Source of the DNA: Seribacter sp963934295
GTDB taxonomy: Bacteria; Verrucomicrobiota; Verrucomicrobiia; Opitutales; Seribacteraceae
Length of the DNA stretch: 64,000 nucleotides
Reading direction: 5' to 3'
NCBI GenBank assembly: GCA_963934295.1
Contig: CAWVXY010000002.1
Location: forward strand, 98,400-162,399
Below, piece by piece: positions 9,318-17,924 of this stretch; position 1 is the stretch's first letter, and each line of letters opens with the position of its first letter. A program made the translations under genes and the position numbers. The notes beneath the pieces were generated by a model. It was given only the letters and a program-made list of their open reading frames with translations. It made no database searches and was not told the origin of the DNA.

Positions 9318-11003
9318 TTAGGATTTGTTTGATTTTCCCCAGCTGTCACGCAGGGCGACAGTTCGATTAAGAATTAATTGGCTTTCGGAATTTGAATCAG
9401 GGTCCTTGCAAAAATAGCCAATTCTTTCTAACTGAAAGGGCGATCCGACTTTGATATCGCTTAGGTTTGACTCGGTAAGGCAGGTCTCCAAGGTATGGAG
9501 AGAATCAGGATTTATATTTTCAGTAAAATCAACCCCATCGGAAACATCCTCTGGATTTGGGACAGAAAATAATCGATCATAAAGTCTGACCTTGGTCGGA
9601 ATTGCAGTTTCTGCATCAACCCACTGTATTGTTCCTTTCACTTTCCTGCCGTCGCTTGTGTCACCACCTCTGGAGTCGGGATCATAGCTACATATAATTT
9701 CTGTAATTTCTCCATGGTTATCTTTGATCACTTCTTTGCAGGTTACGTAGTATGCATATTTTAGCCTTACTTCTTTACCCGGTGCCAGACGGAAGTACTT
9801 TTTGGGCGGGGCTTCCATAAAGTCATTGCGATCTATAAAAATATTTCTGGAAAAAGGAACTTTCCGGGTTCCAACATTTGAATCTTCAGGATTGTTTACA
9901 GCATCAATTTCTTCGGACTGTCCATCGGGGTAATTTTCAATCGTTAGTTTAAGAGGATTTAAAACACCGAGTCTTCTCTGGGCCGTTTTGTTCAAATCCT
10001 GCCTTAAGCAATGTTCGAGCAGTTCAACTTCTATCACATTTTCCCGTTTTGCCACGCCTACTCGTTCGGAGAAATCCAGAATGGATTGCGGGGAGAATCC
10101 ACGCCTTCTCATGCCTTGCAGGGTTGGCATGCGTGGATCATCCCATCCGCTAACATGACCTTCTTCTACGAGTCGGAGCATTTTTCTCTTACTCATGACT
10201 ACATAAGTCAGGTTCAGTCGTGCAAATTCAATTTGTTGTGGGTGGTGGATATCCAGATTTTCACAAAACCAATCATATAGCGGGCGGTGGTGTTCAAATT
10301 CCAAAGTACAAAGTGAATGAGTTACGCCTTCAATGGAGTCAGATTGTCCATGTGCAAAATCATAGGATGGATAAATTTTCCAAGTATCTCCTGTTTTGGG
10401 ATGCTCTTTGTGGATGATTCGGTAAATCACGGGATCCCGAAGGTTTAAATTAGGGGAGGCCATATCTATTTTTGCCCGAAGGGTTTTAGCTCCATCAGGA
10501 AATTCGCCCTTTTTCATTTTTGTGAAAAGTTCGAGATTCTCCTCAACGGAGCGATCCCGAAATGGGCTATTTTCTCCTGGTTCGATTAAAGTTCCTCGCA
10601 GTTTTCGCATTTCTTCGAAGCTCAAATCGCATACAAAAGCTTTTCCATCCTCAATTAATTTTTTTGCCCATTCAAAAAGCTGATCGAAATAATCTGATGC
10701 ATGAAATAGTCGTTCATCCCAATCAAACCCAAGCCAGCGAACATCTTCCTTAATTGCTTCTGCATACTCGGTTTTCTCCGCAACTGGATTTGTATCATCG
10801 AGCCTTAAATTACATAACCCACCAAATTCCTTGGCTATTCCAAAATTAAGACAAATACTTTTGGCATGCCCCAAGTGTAAGTAGCCATTAGGCTCGGGAG
10901 GAAACCGGGTATGGATTCGCCCGTTATTTTTGGCATTTGTCTTATCTTCTTTAACCCGCGAACGGATGAAATCCAGACTTTTTTCAGCTTCTTCAGCACT
11001 CAT
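9318..11003 (-). CDS. glnS: Glutaminyl-tRNA synthetase
   Basis: Class I aminoacyl-tRNA synthetase charging tRNA-Gln, 561 residues, close to the E. coli enzyme length. The HIGH-equivalent HLGH is at residues 43-46 in PPEPNGYLHLGHAKS, and the KMSKS-equivalent VMSKRK is at about 269-274. FDWDE, the DFAHGQSDSIEGVTHS region typical of GlnRS and the C-terminal anticodon-binding beta-barrels are all present. Its presence shows direct glutaminylation rather than sole dependence on GatCAB. It is followed on the same strand by the MFS gene and preceded by gltX with a 38-base gap, so gltX-glnS may be one transcript. Confidence 0.96.
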   Translation of the reverse strand: MSAEEAEKSLDFIRSRVKEDKTNAKNNGRIHTRFPPEPNGYLHLGHAKSICLNFGIAKEFGGLCNLRLDDTNPVAEKTEYAEAIKEDVRWLGFDWDERLFHASDYFDQLFEWAKKLIEDGKAFVCDLSFEEMRKLRGTLIEPGENSPFRDRSVEENLELFTKMKKGEFPDGAKTLRAKIDMASPNLNLRDPVIYRIIHKEHPKTGDTWKIYPSYDFAHGQSDSIEGVTHSLCTLEFEHHRPLYDWFCENLDIHHPQQIEFARLNLTYVVMSKRKMLRLVEEGHVSGWDDPRMPTLQGMRRRGFSPQSILDFSERVGVAKRENVIEVELLEHCLRQDLNKTAQRRLGVLNPLKLTIENYPDGQSEEIDAVNNPEDSNVGTRKVPFSRNIFIDRNDFMEAPPKKYFRLAPGKEVRLKYAYYVTCKEVIKDNHGEITEIICSYDPDSRGGDTSDGRKVKGTIQWVDAETAIPTKVRLYDRLFSVPNPEDVSDGVDFTENINPDSLHTLETCLTESNLSDIKVGSPFQLERIGYFCKDPDSNSESQLILNRTVALRDSWGKSNKS

Positions 11004-11041
11004 AAATAGTTCAGTTAATCGGTGTGTGTTAAAAATTAAGT

Positions 11042-12553
11042 TTAATCAATTCGGTTGCCATATTTAGCCCGGTATTCTTTTTCAAGTGATTTTAGTCTTT
11101 TTTTACTCAACCCTGCTCCTTCTGCACTGAGAAGACCCAATGCATTGCGCAGTCTGATACGAACGAGGTCCGGACCTAGAATGGTCATAGCATCAAAAAG
11201 GGGCAGGGACACTTTTGCTCCACTCATTGCCTGAAAAAACAAGGGTAGGATTTCTTTCAGCTTTTTATCTTCGATCTCTGCAATTTTTTGAAATATCTTG
11301 GATATTGCATCCCTTTCCCATCCGGTTATTTTTTCCAGTTCCCACTCGAAAATTTTAAGTAACTTGCTTGCTTCATCAGGTTCAATTTTTCCAACTAGTT
11401 CATTCAGGGCAATGGTAGGTTGTTCATTAAAAAGAAATCCGGCCAAGGGTAAAAAATCGGAAAAATTCTCCAACCTCTGCAAGGCATGAGGAATAATCTT
11501 TTGTACGAAGTCGGAATTGAATTTCCATTCGATCAAACGATTGACCACTTCTTTTTCAGTTAGTTTTTCTCTGAGATAACGTCCGTTTAGCCATTTTAAT
11601 TTGGCCAGGTCAAAAATGGGCCCGCCCAAGCTCATTCTTTTAATTTCAAAGCTTTCGCATAGCTCTTCTATGGAGAAGATTTCTCGTTGATCGGGTAGGG
11701 TGTATCCCATCATCCCCAAATAATTACACATCGCTTCAGGCAAAAAGCCTGCATCGCGATAATAATTGATCCCAGTTGGATTTTTTCTTTTGGAAAGCTT
11801 CGATTTGTCAGGATTCCTGAGAAGGGGGAGATGAGCAAATACAGGAGGTTCCCATTCAAAATATTGATAGAGCAAAATGTGTTTAGGTGTACTGCTGATC
11901 CATTCCTCGCCTCTAATTACATGACTGATTTGCATGAGGTGATCATCCACAACATTCGCAAGGTGATAGGTTGGAAACCCATCCGACTTTTGTAAAACCT
12001 GATGGTCGATTTGTTTCCACTCGATCTTAACTTCTCCACGAAGTTCATCGTGAAAAGAGCATTCTCCATCATCTGGGACTTTCAGGCGAATTACATATTT
12101 CTCTCCTGCCTGAATTTTTTTTTGTATCTCTTCCTTGCTAAGGCCCAAACAATGTCCGTCATATCGAGGTGTTTCTTTTGCCTGCATTTGCTTTGCTCGG
12201 ACTTGATCCAGTCTTTCCGGGGTGCAGAAACATGGATATGCATGTCCTTTGTCCAGGAGTATTTGAACATACTTACTGTATATATCATTCCTTTCGCTCT
12301 GTCTGTATGGCCCGGTATTTCCTTCGCGGTCGGGACCCTCATCCCACTCTAAGCCCAGCCATTGTAGAGATTCTAAAATAGATTGTTCTGATTTTTTCGT
12401 GGAACGTTTTTGATCTGTATCTTCAATTCGAAGGATCATTTGTCCATTATGTTTTCGAGCAAATGCTAGATTAAATAAGGCCATGTAGGCTGTTCCCACA
12501 TGAGGAGCACCTGTAGGGGATGGGGCAATTCGAGTTCTAACGGATTTGATCAT
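11042..12553 (-). CDS. gltX: Glutamyl-tRNA synthetase
   Basis: Class I synthetase charging tRNA-Glu, 503 residues from ATG 12553 (MIKSVRTRIAPSPTG). The first motif is PSPTGAPHVGTAY with the HIGH-like HVG at 18-20; KLSKRK at 252-257 is the KMSKS loop. A cysteine-containing stretch CFCTPERL at about 108-115 lies in the usual zinc-binding region but lacks the complete four-ligand set. The frame extends upstream to 12625, but the conserved start of the family is at 12553. It is divergently arranged with the SDR-like gene at 12655, about 100 bases away. Confidence 0.95.
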   Translation of the reverse strand: MIKSVRTRIAPSPTGAPHVGTAYMALFNLAFARKHNGQMILRIEDTDQKRSTKKSEQSILESLQWLGLEWDEGPDREGNTGPYRQSERNDIYSKYVQILLDKGHAYPCFCTPERLDQVRAKQMQAKETPRYDGHCLGLSKEEIQKKIQAGEKYVIRLKVPDDGECSFHDELRGEVKIEWKQIDHQVLQKSDGFPTYHLANVVDDHLMQISHVIRGEEWISSTPKHILLYQYFEWEPPVFAHLPLLRNPDKSKLSKRKNPTGINYYRDAGFLPEAMCNYLGMMGYTLPDQREIFSIEELCESFEIKRMSLGGPIFDLAKLKWLNGRYLREKLTEKEVVNRLIEWKFNSDFVQKIIPHALQRLENFSDFLPLAGFLFNEQPTIALNELVGKIEPDEASKLLKIFEWELEKITGWERDAISKIFQKIAEIEDKKLKEILPLFFQAMSGAKVSLPLFDAMTILGPDLVRIRLRNALGLLSAEGAGLSKKRLKSLEKEYRAKYGNRID

Positions 12554-12654
12554 TTTAGAAGGTTGATGTTTATAGGCAAATACTGAGTTGAGGACGAACA
12601 AATTCTTCCGATCACATTCTTGCAATGACAGGAATGACAGGTTAAGGATGAGTT

Positions 12655-13317
12655 GTGAAAATTTTAATTGCTGGGGCTAATGGAAAAGTTGGTACAATTT
12701 TGTCCGGCAAACTGTGGGGACATTCTGGTTTTTCTCCCGTTGGTTTGATTCGGGATGGGCGACAGCAAACAAAATTTACCGCGTTGGGTGTTCCTTCGGT
12801 TGTTGGGGATTTGGAAGAGGGAGTCTCTTCATTCTTACCCGGATTGGACGCGGTTATTTTTACTGCTGGCTCCGGTGGTCGAACTGGTCCTGAGAAAACC
12901 ACAGATGTGGATCAAAATGCCGCGATTAAATTGATGGGAGACTGCGAGAGTGCTGGGGTACGGAGATTTTTGATGGTAAGTGCAATTGGTGCAGACCCAA
13001 ACAGTGAATCAACTCGTATTCAGCATTACCTTCGGGCAAAAGGCGTCGCCGATTCTCGCCTCCGTTCATCGAAATTAGACTATACCATTATCGCTCCGGG
13101 TACTCTGATTGACGAACGGGGCACTGGCCGTATACAGGTTGCCAAAGATTTAGGTTTTCATGGTTACTTACCTAGAGAGGATTTAGCAGATAGTATTATT
13201 GAATGCCTCAAGAATTTTAATAGTATCGGAAAAACCATTCAGGTAGTTTCCGGTGGTCAAAAAGTTAAAGATGCTATTGTTGGCTTAGTTGGTGGTGGAT
13301 TACCCCCTATCGCATAA
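12655..13317 (+). CDS. Atypical SDR, NAD(P)-binding protein
   Basis: A 220-residue single-Rossmann protein of the atypical short-chain dehydrogenase group (NmrA / YwnB-like). The nucleotide-binding motif is IAGANGKVG near the N terminus. DAVIFTAGSGG and MVSAIGAD occupy the usual fold positions. The classical YxxxK catalytic pair is not evident; the YLRAKGVADSRLRSS region may be the equivalent. It may be a redox sensor or isomerase rather than a dehydrogenase. The GTG start at 12655 is supported by AAGGA about seven bases upstream. Confidence 0.8.
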   Translation: MKILIAGANGKVGTILSGKLWGHSGFSPVGLIRDGRQQTKFTALGVPSVVGDLEEGVSSFLPGLDAVIFTAGSGGRTGPEKTTDVDQNAAIKLMGDCESAGVRRFLMVSAIGADPNSESTRIQHYLRAKGVADSRLRSSKLDYTIIAPGTLIDERGTGRIQVAKDLGFHGYLPREDLADSIIECLKNFNSIGKTIQVVSGGQKVKDAIVGLVGGGLPPIA

Positions 13318-13369
13318 AAATCTTGAAATGAAAGAATAGATATATAATTGTTGGTTAAATTCTTAGTCT

Positions 13370-13672
13370 ATGCCTGTTATAAAATTCTTGTCCGTTTTTT
13401 TATTAGCCCATTTGTTGATTTCTGCTTCCAATTCGATTCAGATTCTCAATAAACTTTGCCCTTATTCAAATAGGGCAATCGATACATCTCAAGTTTTATC
13501 TTATGGTGTTTGTTGTTCTAATTGTGCAAAAAAAGCATCTTCTAATATTGCAGATTTTATCAAAAAAGCTAAACCGAATAACAAAACATGTCCCTTTTCT
13601 GCGAAGCCTAATCGTAAAAAAATATCGATTGGTTTTTGCTGTTCAAAATGTAAAAAAAAGGCATCCTCATAA
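13370..13672 (+). CDS. Small exported protein with a duplicated CP-x-CCxxC metal-binding-like motif
   Basis: 100 residues with an N-terminal signal peptide (about 1-20). The mature part holds two copies of one motif. Copy one has Cys30-Pro, Cys48, Cys49, Cys52; copy two has Cys74-Pro, Cys90, Cys91, Cys94. Both end G-x-C-C-S-x-C-x-K-K-A-S. The motif resembles the short YHS/TRASH-like cysteine modules common in Planctomycetes and Verrucomicrobia proteins, where metal binding is assumed. Function is unknown. A copper or other metal chaperone role is inference. It stands alone between the SDR gene and the carB terminator. Confidence 0.7.
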   Translation: MPVIKFLSVFLLAHLLISASNSIQILNKLCPYSNRAIDTSQVLSYGVCCSNCAKKASSNIADFIKKAKPNNKTCPFSAKPNRKKISIGFCCSKCKKKASS

Positions 13673-13715
13673 ATATTTTTCGTTTGGATTTGATTAAATT
13701 GTCCAAAACATCTTT

Positions 13716-13742
13716 AAAAGGCTCCAAGTGGAGCTTTTTTTT
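13716..13742 (+). terminator. Rho-independent terminator upstream of carB
   Basis: GCTCC (13721-13725), a 4-base loop AAGT, GGAGC (13730-13734), then T8 (13735-13742). It is preceded by A4, which extends the stem past one bulged G. It ends the small cysteine-motif gene and isolates carB. Confidence 0.8.
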
Positions 13743-13770
13743 GGCTCCTTCATTTTGATCATTATTTTCC

Positions 13771-16700
13771 ATGCCTAGAAGAAACGATATAAAACACATT
13801 CTCATTATTGGTTCAGGTCCAATCATCATTGGGCAAGCCTGTGAGTTTGATTACAGTGGCGCACAAGCCTGCAAGGCTCTTCGCGAAGAAGGGTACAGGG
13901 TTTCATTGGTTAACAGTAATCCGGCAACTATTATGACGGATCCTGAGTTTGCCGATGCCACTTATGTCGAGCCACTTACTGTTGAAAGTGTTCGTAAGAT
14001 TATAGAAAAGGAAAGACCTGATGCGTTACTCCCCACTTTGGGCGGGCAAACGGGTTTGAATTTATCGCTCGAACTTTTTCACGCTGGAATTCTTGAAGAA
14101 TTTAATGTTGAGATGATCGGGGCAAAGCCTGATGCAATTAAAAAGGGAGAGGATCGCGAACTTTTTAAACAGGCAATGCTTGAGATTGGACTTGATGTTG
14201 CTCGATCATATTCAATTACTTCACCTGAACAGGCACAGGAGTCTCTCGATAAGTTAGGAGATTTTCCTATCATTTTGAGACCCGCATTCACCTTGGGTGG
14301 AACCGGTGGAGGGATCGCATACAACAAGGAGGAGTTTGATGAAATGCTTCGCTCGGGCTTAGATGCCTCTCCTATCAGCCAGGTACTCATTGAAGAATGC
14401 CTCCTTGGGTGGAAGGAATACGAGATGGAGGTTATGCGTGATTACAAGGATCAATGTGTGGTTATTTGTTCGATAGAAAATTTTGATCCCATGGGAGTGC
14501 ATACTGGAGACTCGATTACCGTGGCTCCAGCAATGACTCTTACTGATAAGGAATATCAACTAATGAGGGACGCTTCCTTTGCCTGTATTCGTGAAATCGG
14601 AGTGGAAACAGGCGGAAGTAATATACAATTTGCAACCGATCCAGAAACGGGAAGAATGGTGGTAATTGAGATGAACCCTCGTGTTTCTCGTAGTTCAGCC
14701 TTGGCATCCAAAGCTACCGGTTTCCCCATTGCTAAATTTGCAGCTAAACTTGCTGTAGGCTATTCTCTCGATGAACTTCAAAATGATGTTACCAAAGAAA
14801 CACCAGCCTGTTTCGAACCATCCATTGATTATGTGGTAACCAAAATTCCTCGTTTCACTTTTGAGAAATTCCCCGAGGCCGATTCCACTCTTACTTCAGC
14901 AATGAAATCTGTTGGGGAAGCTATGGCTATTGGAAGAACTTTTAAGGAATCCTTTCAAAAAGCACTTCGATCCCTAGAAATTGGTCTCCGAGGTTTTGAA
15001 TCTGGCAAGTTGCTTGAGCAAGAGTTGGATGAATCTGCAATCCGGGCTGGAGTGAAGAGACCATCTGCGGATCGCCCCCAATACCTGCACTCTGCTTTCG
15101 AAGCGGGTATGTCTGCAGAGCAGGTTTCCGAAAAGTCAGGAATTGATCGTTGGTTTACCGAGCAACTCAGCGAAATTTATTCTTTGGAGTGCATTCTGAA
15201 GGATACAAGTTTATTGGAAGTTGATTATGAGTTGTTACGAAGTGCGAAAGAATCGGGCTTTTCAGATCGTCAAATAGCTGATTTTTGGGATTGCAAGCCG
15301 AGTGAGGTGAAACTGAAAAGAGAAGCTGAAGGAATTAAGACTACATTCAGGTTGGTTGATACATGTGCCGCAGAATTTGAAGCATTTACTCCTTATTATT
15401 ACTCTTCCTTCGGGGATGAAAATGAGATCTCAACTTCAACCAAGAAGAAGATTATGATCCTAGGCGGTGGGCCGAACCGGATCGGGCAGGGCATTGAATT
15501 TGACTATTGCTGTGTTCATGCCTCCTTCGCCCTGCGTGAAGCTGGATTTGAAACAGTGATGGTGAATTCCAATCCAGAGACTGTCTCGACTGATTATGAT
15601 GTTTCCGATCGTCTATATTTTGAGCCCCTGACTCTGGAAGATGTCCTTGAAATTTACCATCAGGAAAATTGTGACGGAGCCATTGTTCAATATGGAGGGC
15701 AAACACCACTGAATTTGGCCAGTGGTTTAGAGGCTGCAGGAGTGAAAGTCATAGGCACTTCTCCGGATAGTATCGATTTAGCTGAAGATCGTGAAAAATT
15801 TAAACAAATTTTAAATCAATTGGGCCTAAAACAACCGCAGAATGAAACTGCTATAGAACCCGAAGATGCCAAGGCTGCAGCAGAGCGAATTGGTTACCCT
15901 GTCCTCCTTCGTCCATCTTTTGTTTTGGGCGGTCGGGGAATGTTTATTGTTTATGATGAAAAGGAATTGGAGAATGTGGTAAAAGAGGCTTTTGCCGTCG
16001 CTCCAGGAAAACCAGTCTTACTAGATAAATTTTTGGAAGAAGCGATTGAATTAGATGTCGATTGTATATCCGATGGCGAGACAACAGTTGTGGGTGGTAT
16101 GCTTCAGCATATAGAGTTTGCAGGTGTTCATAGTGGAGATGCTGCTATGGTTTTACCACCGCATGACCTTGCTGAGGAGATGATCGCTGAAGTCCGTCAG
16201 GCATCTCATGATTTGGCAAGAGCACTTAAGGTTATTGGATTAATGAACATTCAATTTGCGATAAAAGATGGCGAATTATTTCTTATTGAGGTAAACCCCC
16301 GTGCATCACGAACGATTCCTTTTGTAAGTAAAGCAATCGGTGTTCCATTGGCAAAACTTGGTGCCCGGGTTATGGCAGGAGCAACATTGAAAGAACTTGG
16401 TTTTACGGAAGAAATTAAACCCAAGCATTGGGCTATTAAAGAATCTGTTTTTCCTTTCAGTCGTTTTCCTGGTTCACCCATTGTTCTTACTCCTGAAATG
16501 AGAAGCACGGGTGAGGTAATGGGGCAGGATGAAGATTTCGGTATGGCTTTTGCTAAAACTCAGATGGCCGCCAAACCATCTCTGCCCATGGAGGGGAATG
16601 TTTTCCTGAGCGTTAAAGACTCGGATAAAGAGAAAGCACTTTTAGTTGCCCAAGGCTTGTCTGATCTGGGCTTTTCATTTTATTCAACAGAGGGAACTGC

Positions 16701-16989
16701 CGAGTTTTTAAATAAGCATGGAATTGATTCAGAAAGTGTTTTACGGATAAGCGAAGGTCGCCCCAATGTATCTGACTTAATAAAAAATGGGAAAGTTCAA
16801 TTGGTTATAAACACCCCTCTCGGATTAATTCCCCGAAGGGATGAAAATGGTATTAGAAGCGAAGCGGTATTACATGGAGTTCCGGTTATTACCACTTTAG
16901 GTTCGGCCTTTGCTGCTTTGGATGGAATTCGTTCCCTTAAAGATCGAAATTTTTCCGTTAAATCTTTGCAGGATTATTCCAGATCTTAA
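13771..16989 (+). CDS. carB: Carbamoyl-phosphate synthase large subunit
   Basis: Makes carbamoyl phosphate from bicarbonate, ammonia (from CarA) and two ATP, feeding arginine and pyrimidine synthesis. 1072 residues is the full family length. Two homologous halves are visible: IGSGPIIIGQACEFDYSG near the start and LGGGPNRIGQGIEFDYCC near residue 567, each followed by an ATP-grasp domain. The C-terminal 130 residues are the MGS-like regulatory domain, with FYSTEGTAEFL and a closing NTPLG segment. It is complete, with no frameshift. carA is not in the window. purU follows after six bases. Confidence 0.97.
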   Translation: MPRRNDIKHILIIGSGPIIIGQACEFDYSGAQACKALREEGYRVSLVNSNPATIMTDPEFADATYVEPLTVESVRKIIEKERPDALLPTLGGQTGLNLSLELFHAGILEEFNVEMIGAKPDAIKKGEDRELFKQAMLEIGLDVARSYSITSPEQAQESLDKLGDFPIILRPAFTLGGTGGGIAYNKEEFDEMLRSGLDASPISQVLIEECLLGWKEYEMEVMRDYKDQCVVICSIENFDPMGVHTGDSITVAPAMTLTDKEYQLMRDASFACIREIGVETGGSNIQFATDPETGRMVVIEMNPRVSRSSALASKATGFPIAKFAAKLAVGYSLDELQNDVTKETPACFEPSIDYVVTKIPRFTFEKFPEADSTLTSAMKSVGEAMAIGRTFKESFQKALRSLEIGLRGFESGKLLEQELDESAIRAGVKRPSADRPQYLHSAFEAGMSAEQVSEKSGIDRWFTEQLSEIYSLECILKDTSLLEVDYELLRSAKESGFSDRQIADFWDCKPSEVKLKREAEGIKTTFRLVDTCAAEFEAFTPYYYSSFGDENEISTSTKKKIMILGGGPNRIGQGIEFDYCCVHASFALREAGFETVMVNSNPETVSTDYDVSDRLYFEPLTLEDVLEIYHQENCDGAIVQYGGQTPLNLASGLEAAGVKVIGTSPDSIDLAEDREKFKQILNQLGLKQPQNETAIEPEDAKAAAERIGYPVLLRPSFVLGGRGMFIVYDEKELENVVKEAFAVAPGKPVLLDKFLEEAIELDVDCISDGETTVVGGMLQHIEFAGVHSGDAAMVLPPHDLAEEMIAEVRQASHDLARALKVIGLMNIQFAIKDGELFLIEVNPRASRTIPFVSKAIGVPLAKLGARVMAGATLKELGFTEEIKPKHWAIKESVFPFSRFPGSPIVLTPEMRSTGEVMGQDEDFGMAFAKTQMAAKPSLPMEGNVFLSVKDSDKEKALLVAQGLSDLGFSFYSTEGTAEFLNKHGIDSESVLRISEGRPNVSDLIKNGKVQLVINTPLGLIPRRDENGIRSEAVLHGVPVITTLGSAFAALDGIRSLKDRNFSVKSLQDYSRS

Positions 16990-16995
16990 TTTGTT

Positions 16996-17847
16996 ATGAA
17001 TTCAATCACAGCTTTGCTTCATGGTTCAGACAAACCGGGTATTGTTGCAAGGGTTGCTGGATGGATTCACGAGCGTGGAAGTAATGTCCTTCATGCAGAT
17101 CAACACCTCGATCGTCAGGAGAATGTTTTTTTTCAACGCGTTGAATGGGAATGTCTTTCAAATACAGACCCAAAAGTGGAGGGAGTCGCTTTTCAGCAAA
17201 TGGTTCAGACTGAACTAGGCATGTCTGTAAGAATCGGTTATGATAACGATAAGCCCAAAATTGGCATTATGGTTTCTAAGGCAGATCATTGCCTGCATGA
17301 CCTTGCATTACGAGTTCGATCAGGGGAATGGAATGCAGAATTAATAGGTGTTCTTTCTAATCACAAAGACTTACAAAATATCTCAGAATCATACCAACTA
17401 CCTTTTCACTATTTTAACCTTTCTCCTGAAAGTAGAATTGAAGAAGAGGCTAAACAGATTAAATGGATTCGTGAACAGAAAATAGAGCTTTTGGTTTTGG
17501 CTCGATATATGCAAATTCTAAGCAAGCAATTTCTCGAGAAAGTGGGATGTCCGGTAATAAATATCCATCATTCTTTCCTCCCTTCTTTTGCGGGAGCAAA
17601 GCCCTATCACCAAGCTTACACAAGAGGGGTTAAGTTGATTGGAGCAACAGCTCACTATGTGACCGAAGATCTTGATGAAGGGCCAATTATTGGGCAGGAT
17701 GTAACCCGGGTCAGTCATCGTCATGGACCCAAGGATTTGATCGAAAAAGGACGGGACCTTGAAAAAATGGTTCTATCCACTGCTGTTCGTAGGCATTTGC
17801 AAAATCGGATTCTCGTTTATCAGAATAAAACTGTTGTCTTCGACTAA
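16996..17847 (+). CDS. purU: Formyltetrahydrofolate deformylase
   Basis: Hydrolyses 10-formyl-tetrahydrofolate to formate and tetrahydrofolate, balancing one-carbon pools and supplying formate for purine synthesis. 283 residues. The N-terminal ACT domain begins LLHGSDKPGIVARVAGWI. The C-terminal formyltransferase-fold domain has the NIHHSFLPSFAGAKPY motif with the catalytic Asn-His, and the later DEGPIIGQDV with its conserved aspartate. It begins six bases after carB and is probably cotranscribed, linking folate and nucleotide metabolism. Confidence 0.95.
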   Translation: MNSITALLHGSDKPGIVARVAGWIHERGSNVLHADQHLDRQENVFFQRVEWECLSNTDPKVEGVAFQQMVQTELGMSVRIGYDNDKPKIGIMVSKADHCLHDLALRVRSGEWNAELIGVLSNHKDLQNISESYQLPFHYFNLSPESRIEEEAKQIKWIREQKIELLVLARYMQILSKQFLEKVGCPVINIHHSFLPSFAGAKPYHQAYTRGVKLIGATAHYVTEDLDEGPIIGQDVTRVSHRHGPKDLIEKGRDLEKMVLSTAVRRHLQNRILVYQNKTVVFD

Positions 17848-17924
17848 GCAGGCTGAGGTATTATTTTCTTTTATCCGGTTTCATCCCCTTGACCGTACAA
17901 TCCTGTTGGTCTAGTCCAAAATCT

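Noticed and set aside
12621..12641. Short direct repeat AATGACAGG before the SDR gene
   Set aside because: Only two nine-base copies lie side by side, which is too little to call a binding site or repeat element.
13503..13697. Open frame overlapping the small cysteine-motif gene in another phase
   Set aside because: It lacks a signal peptide or recognisable domain, and the other frame has a duplicated cysteine motif and a natural end.
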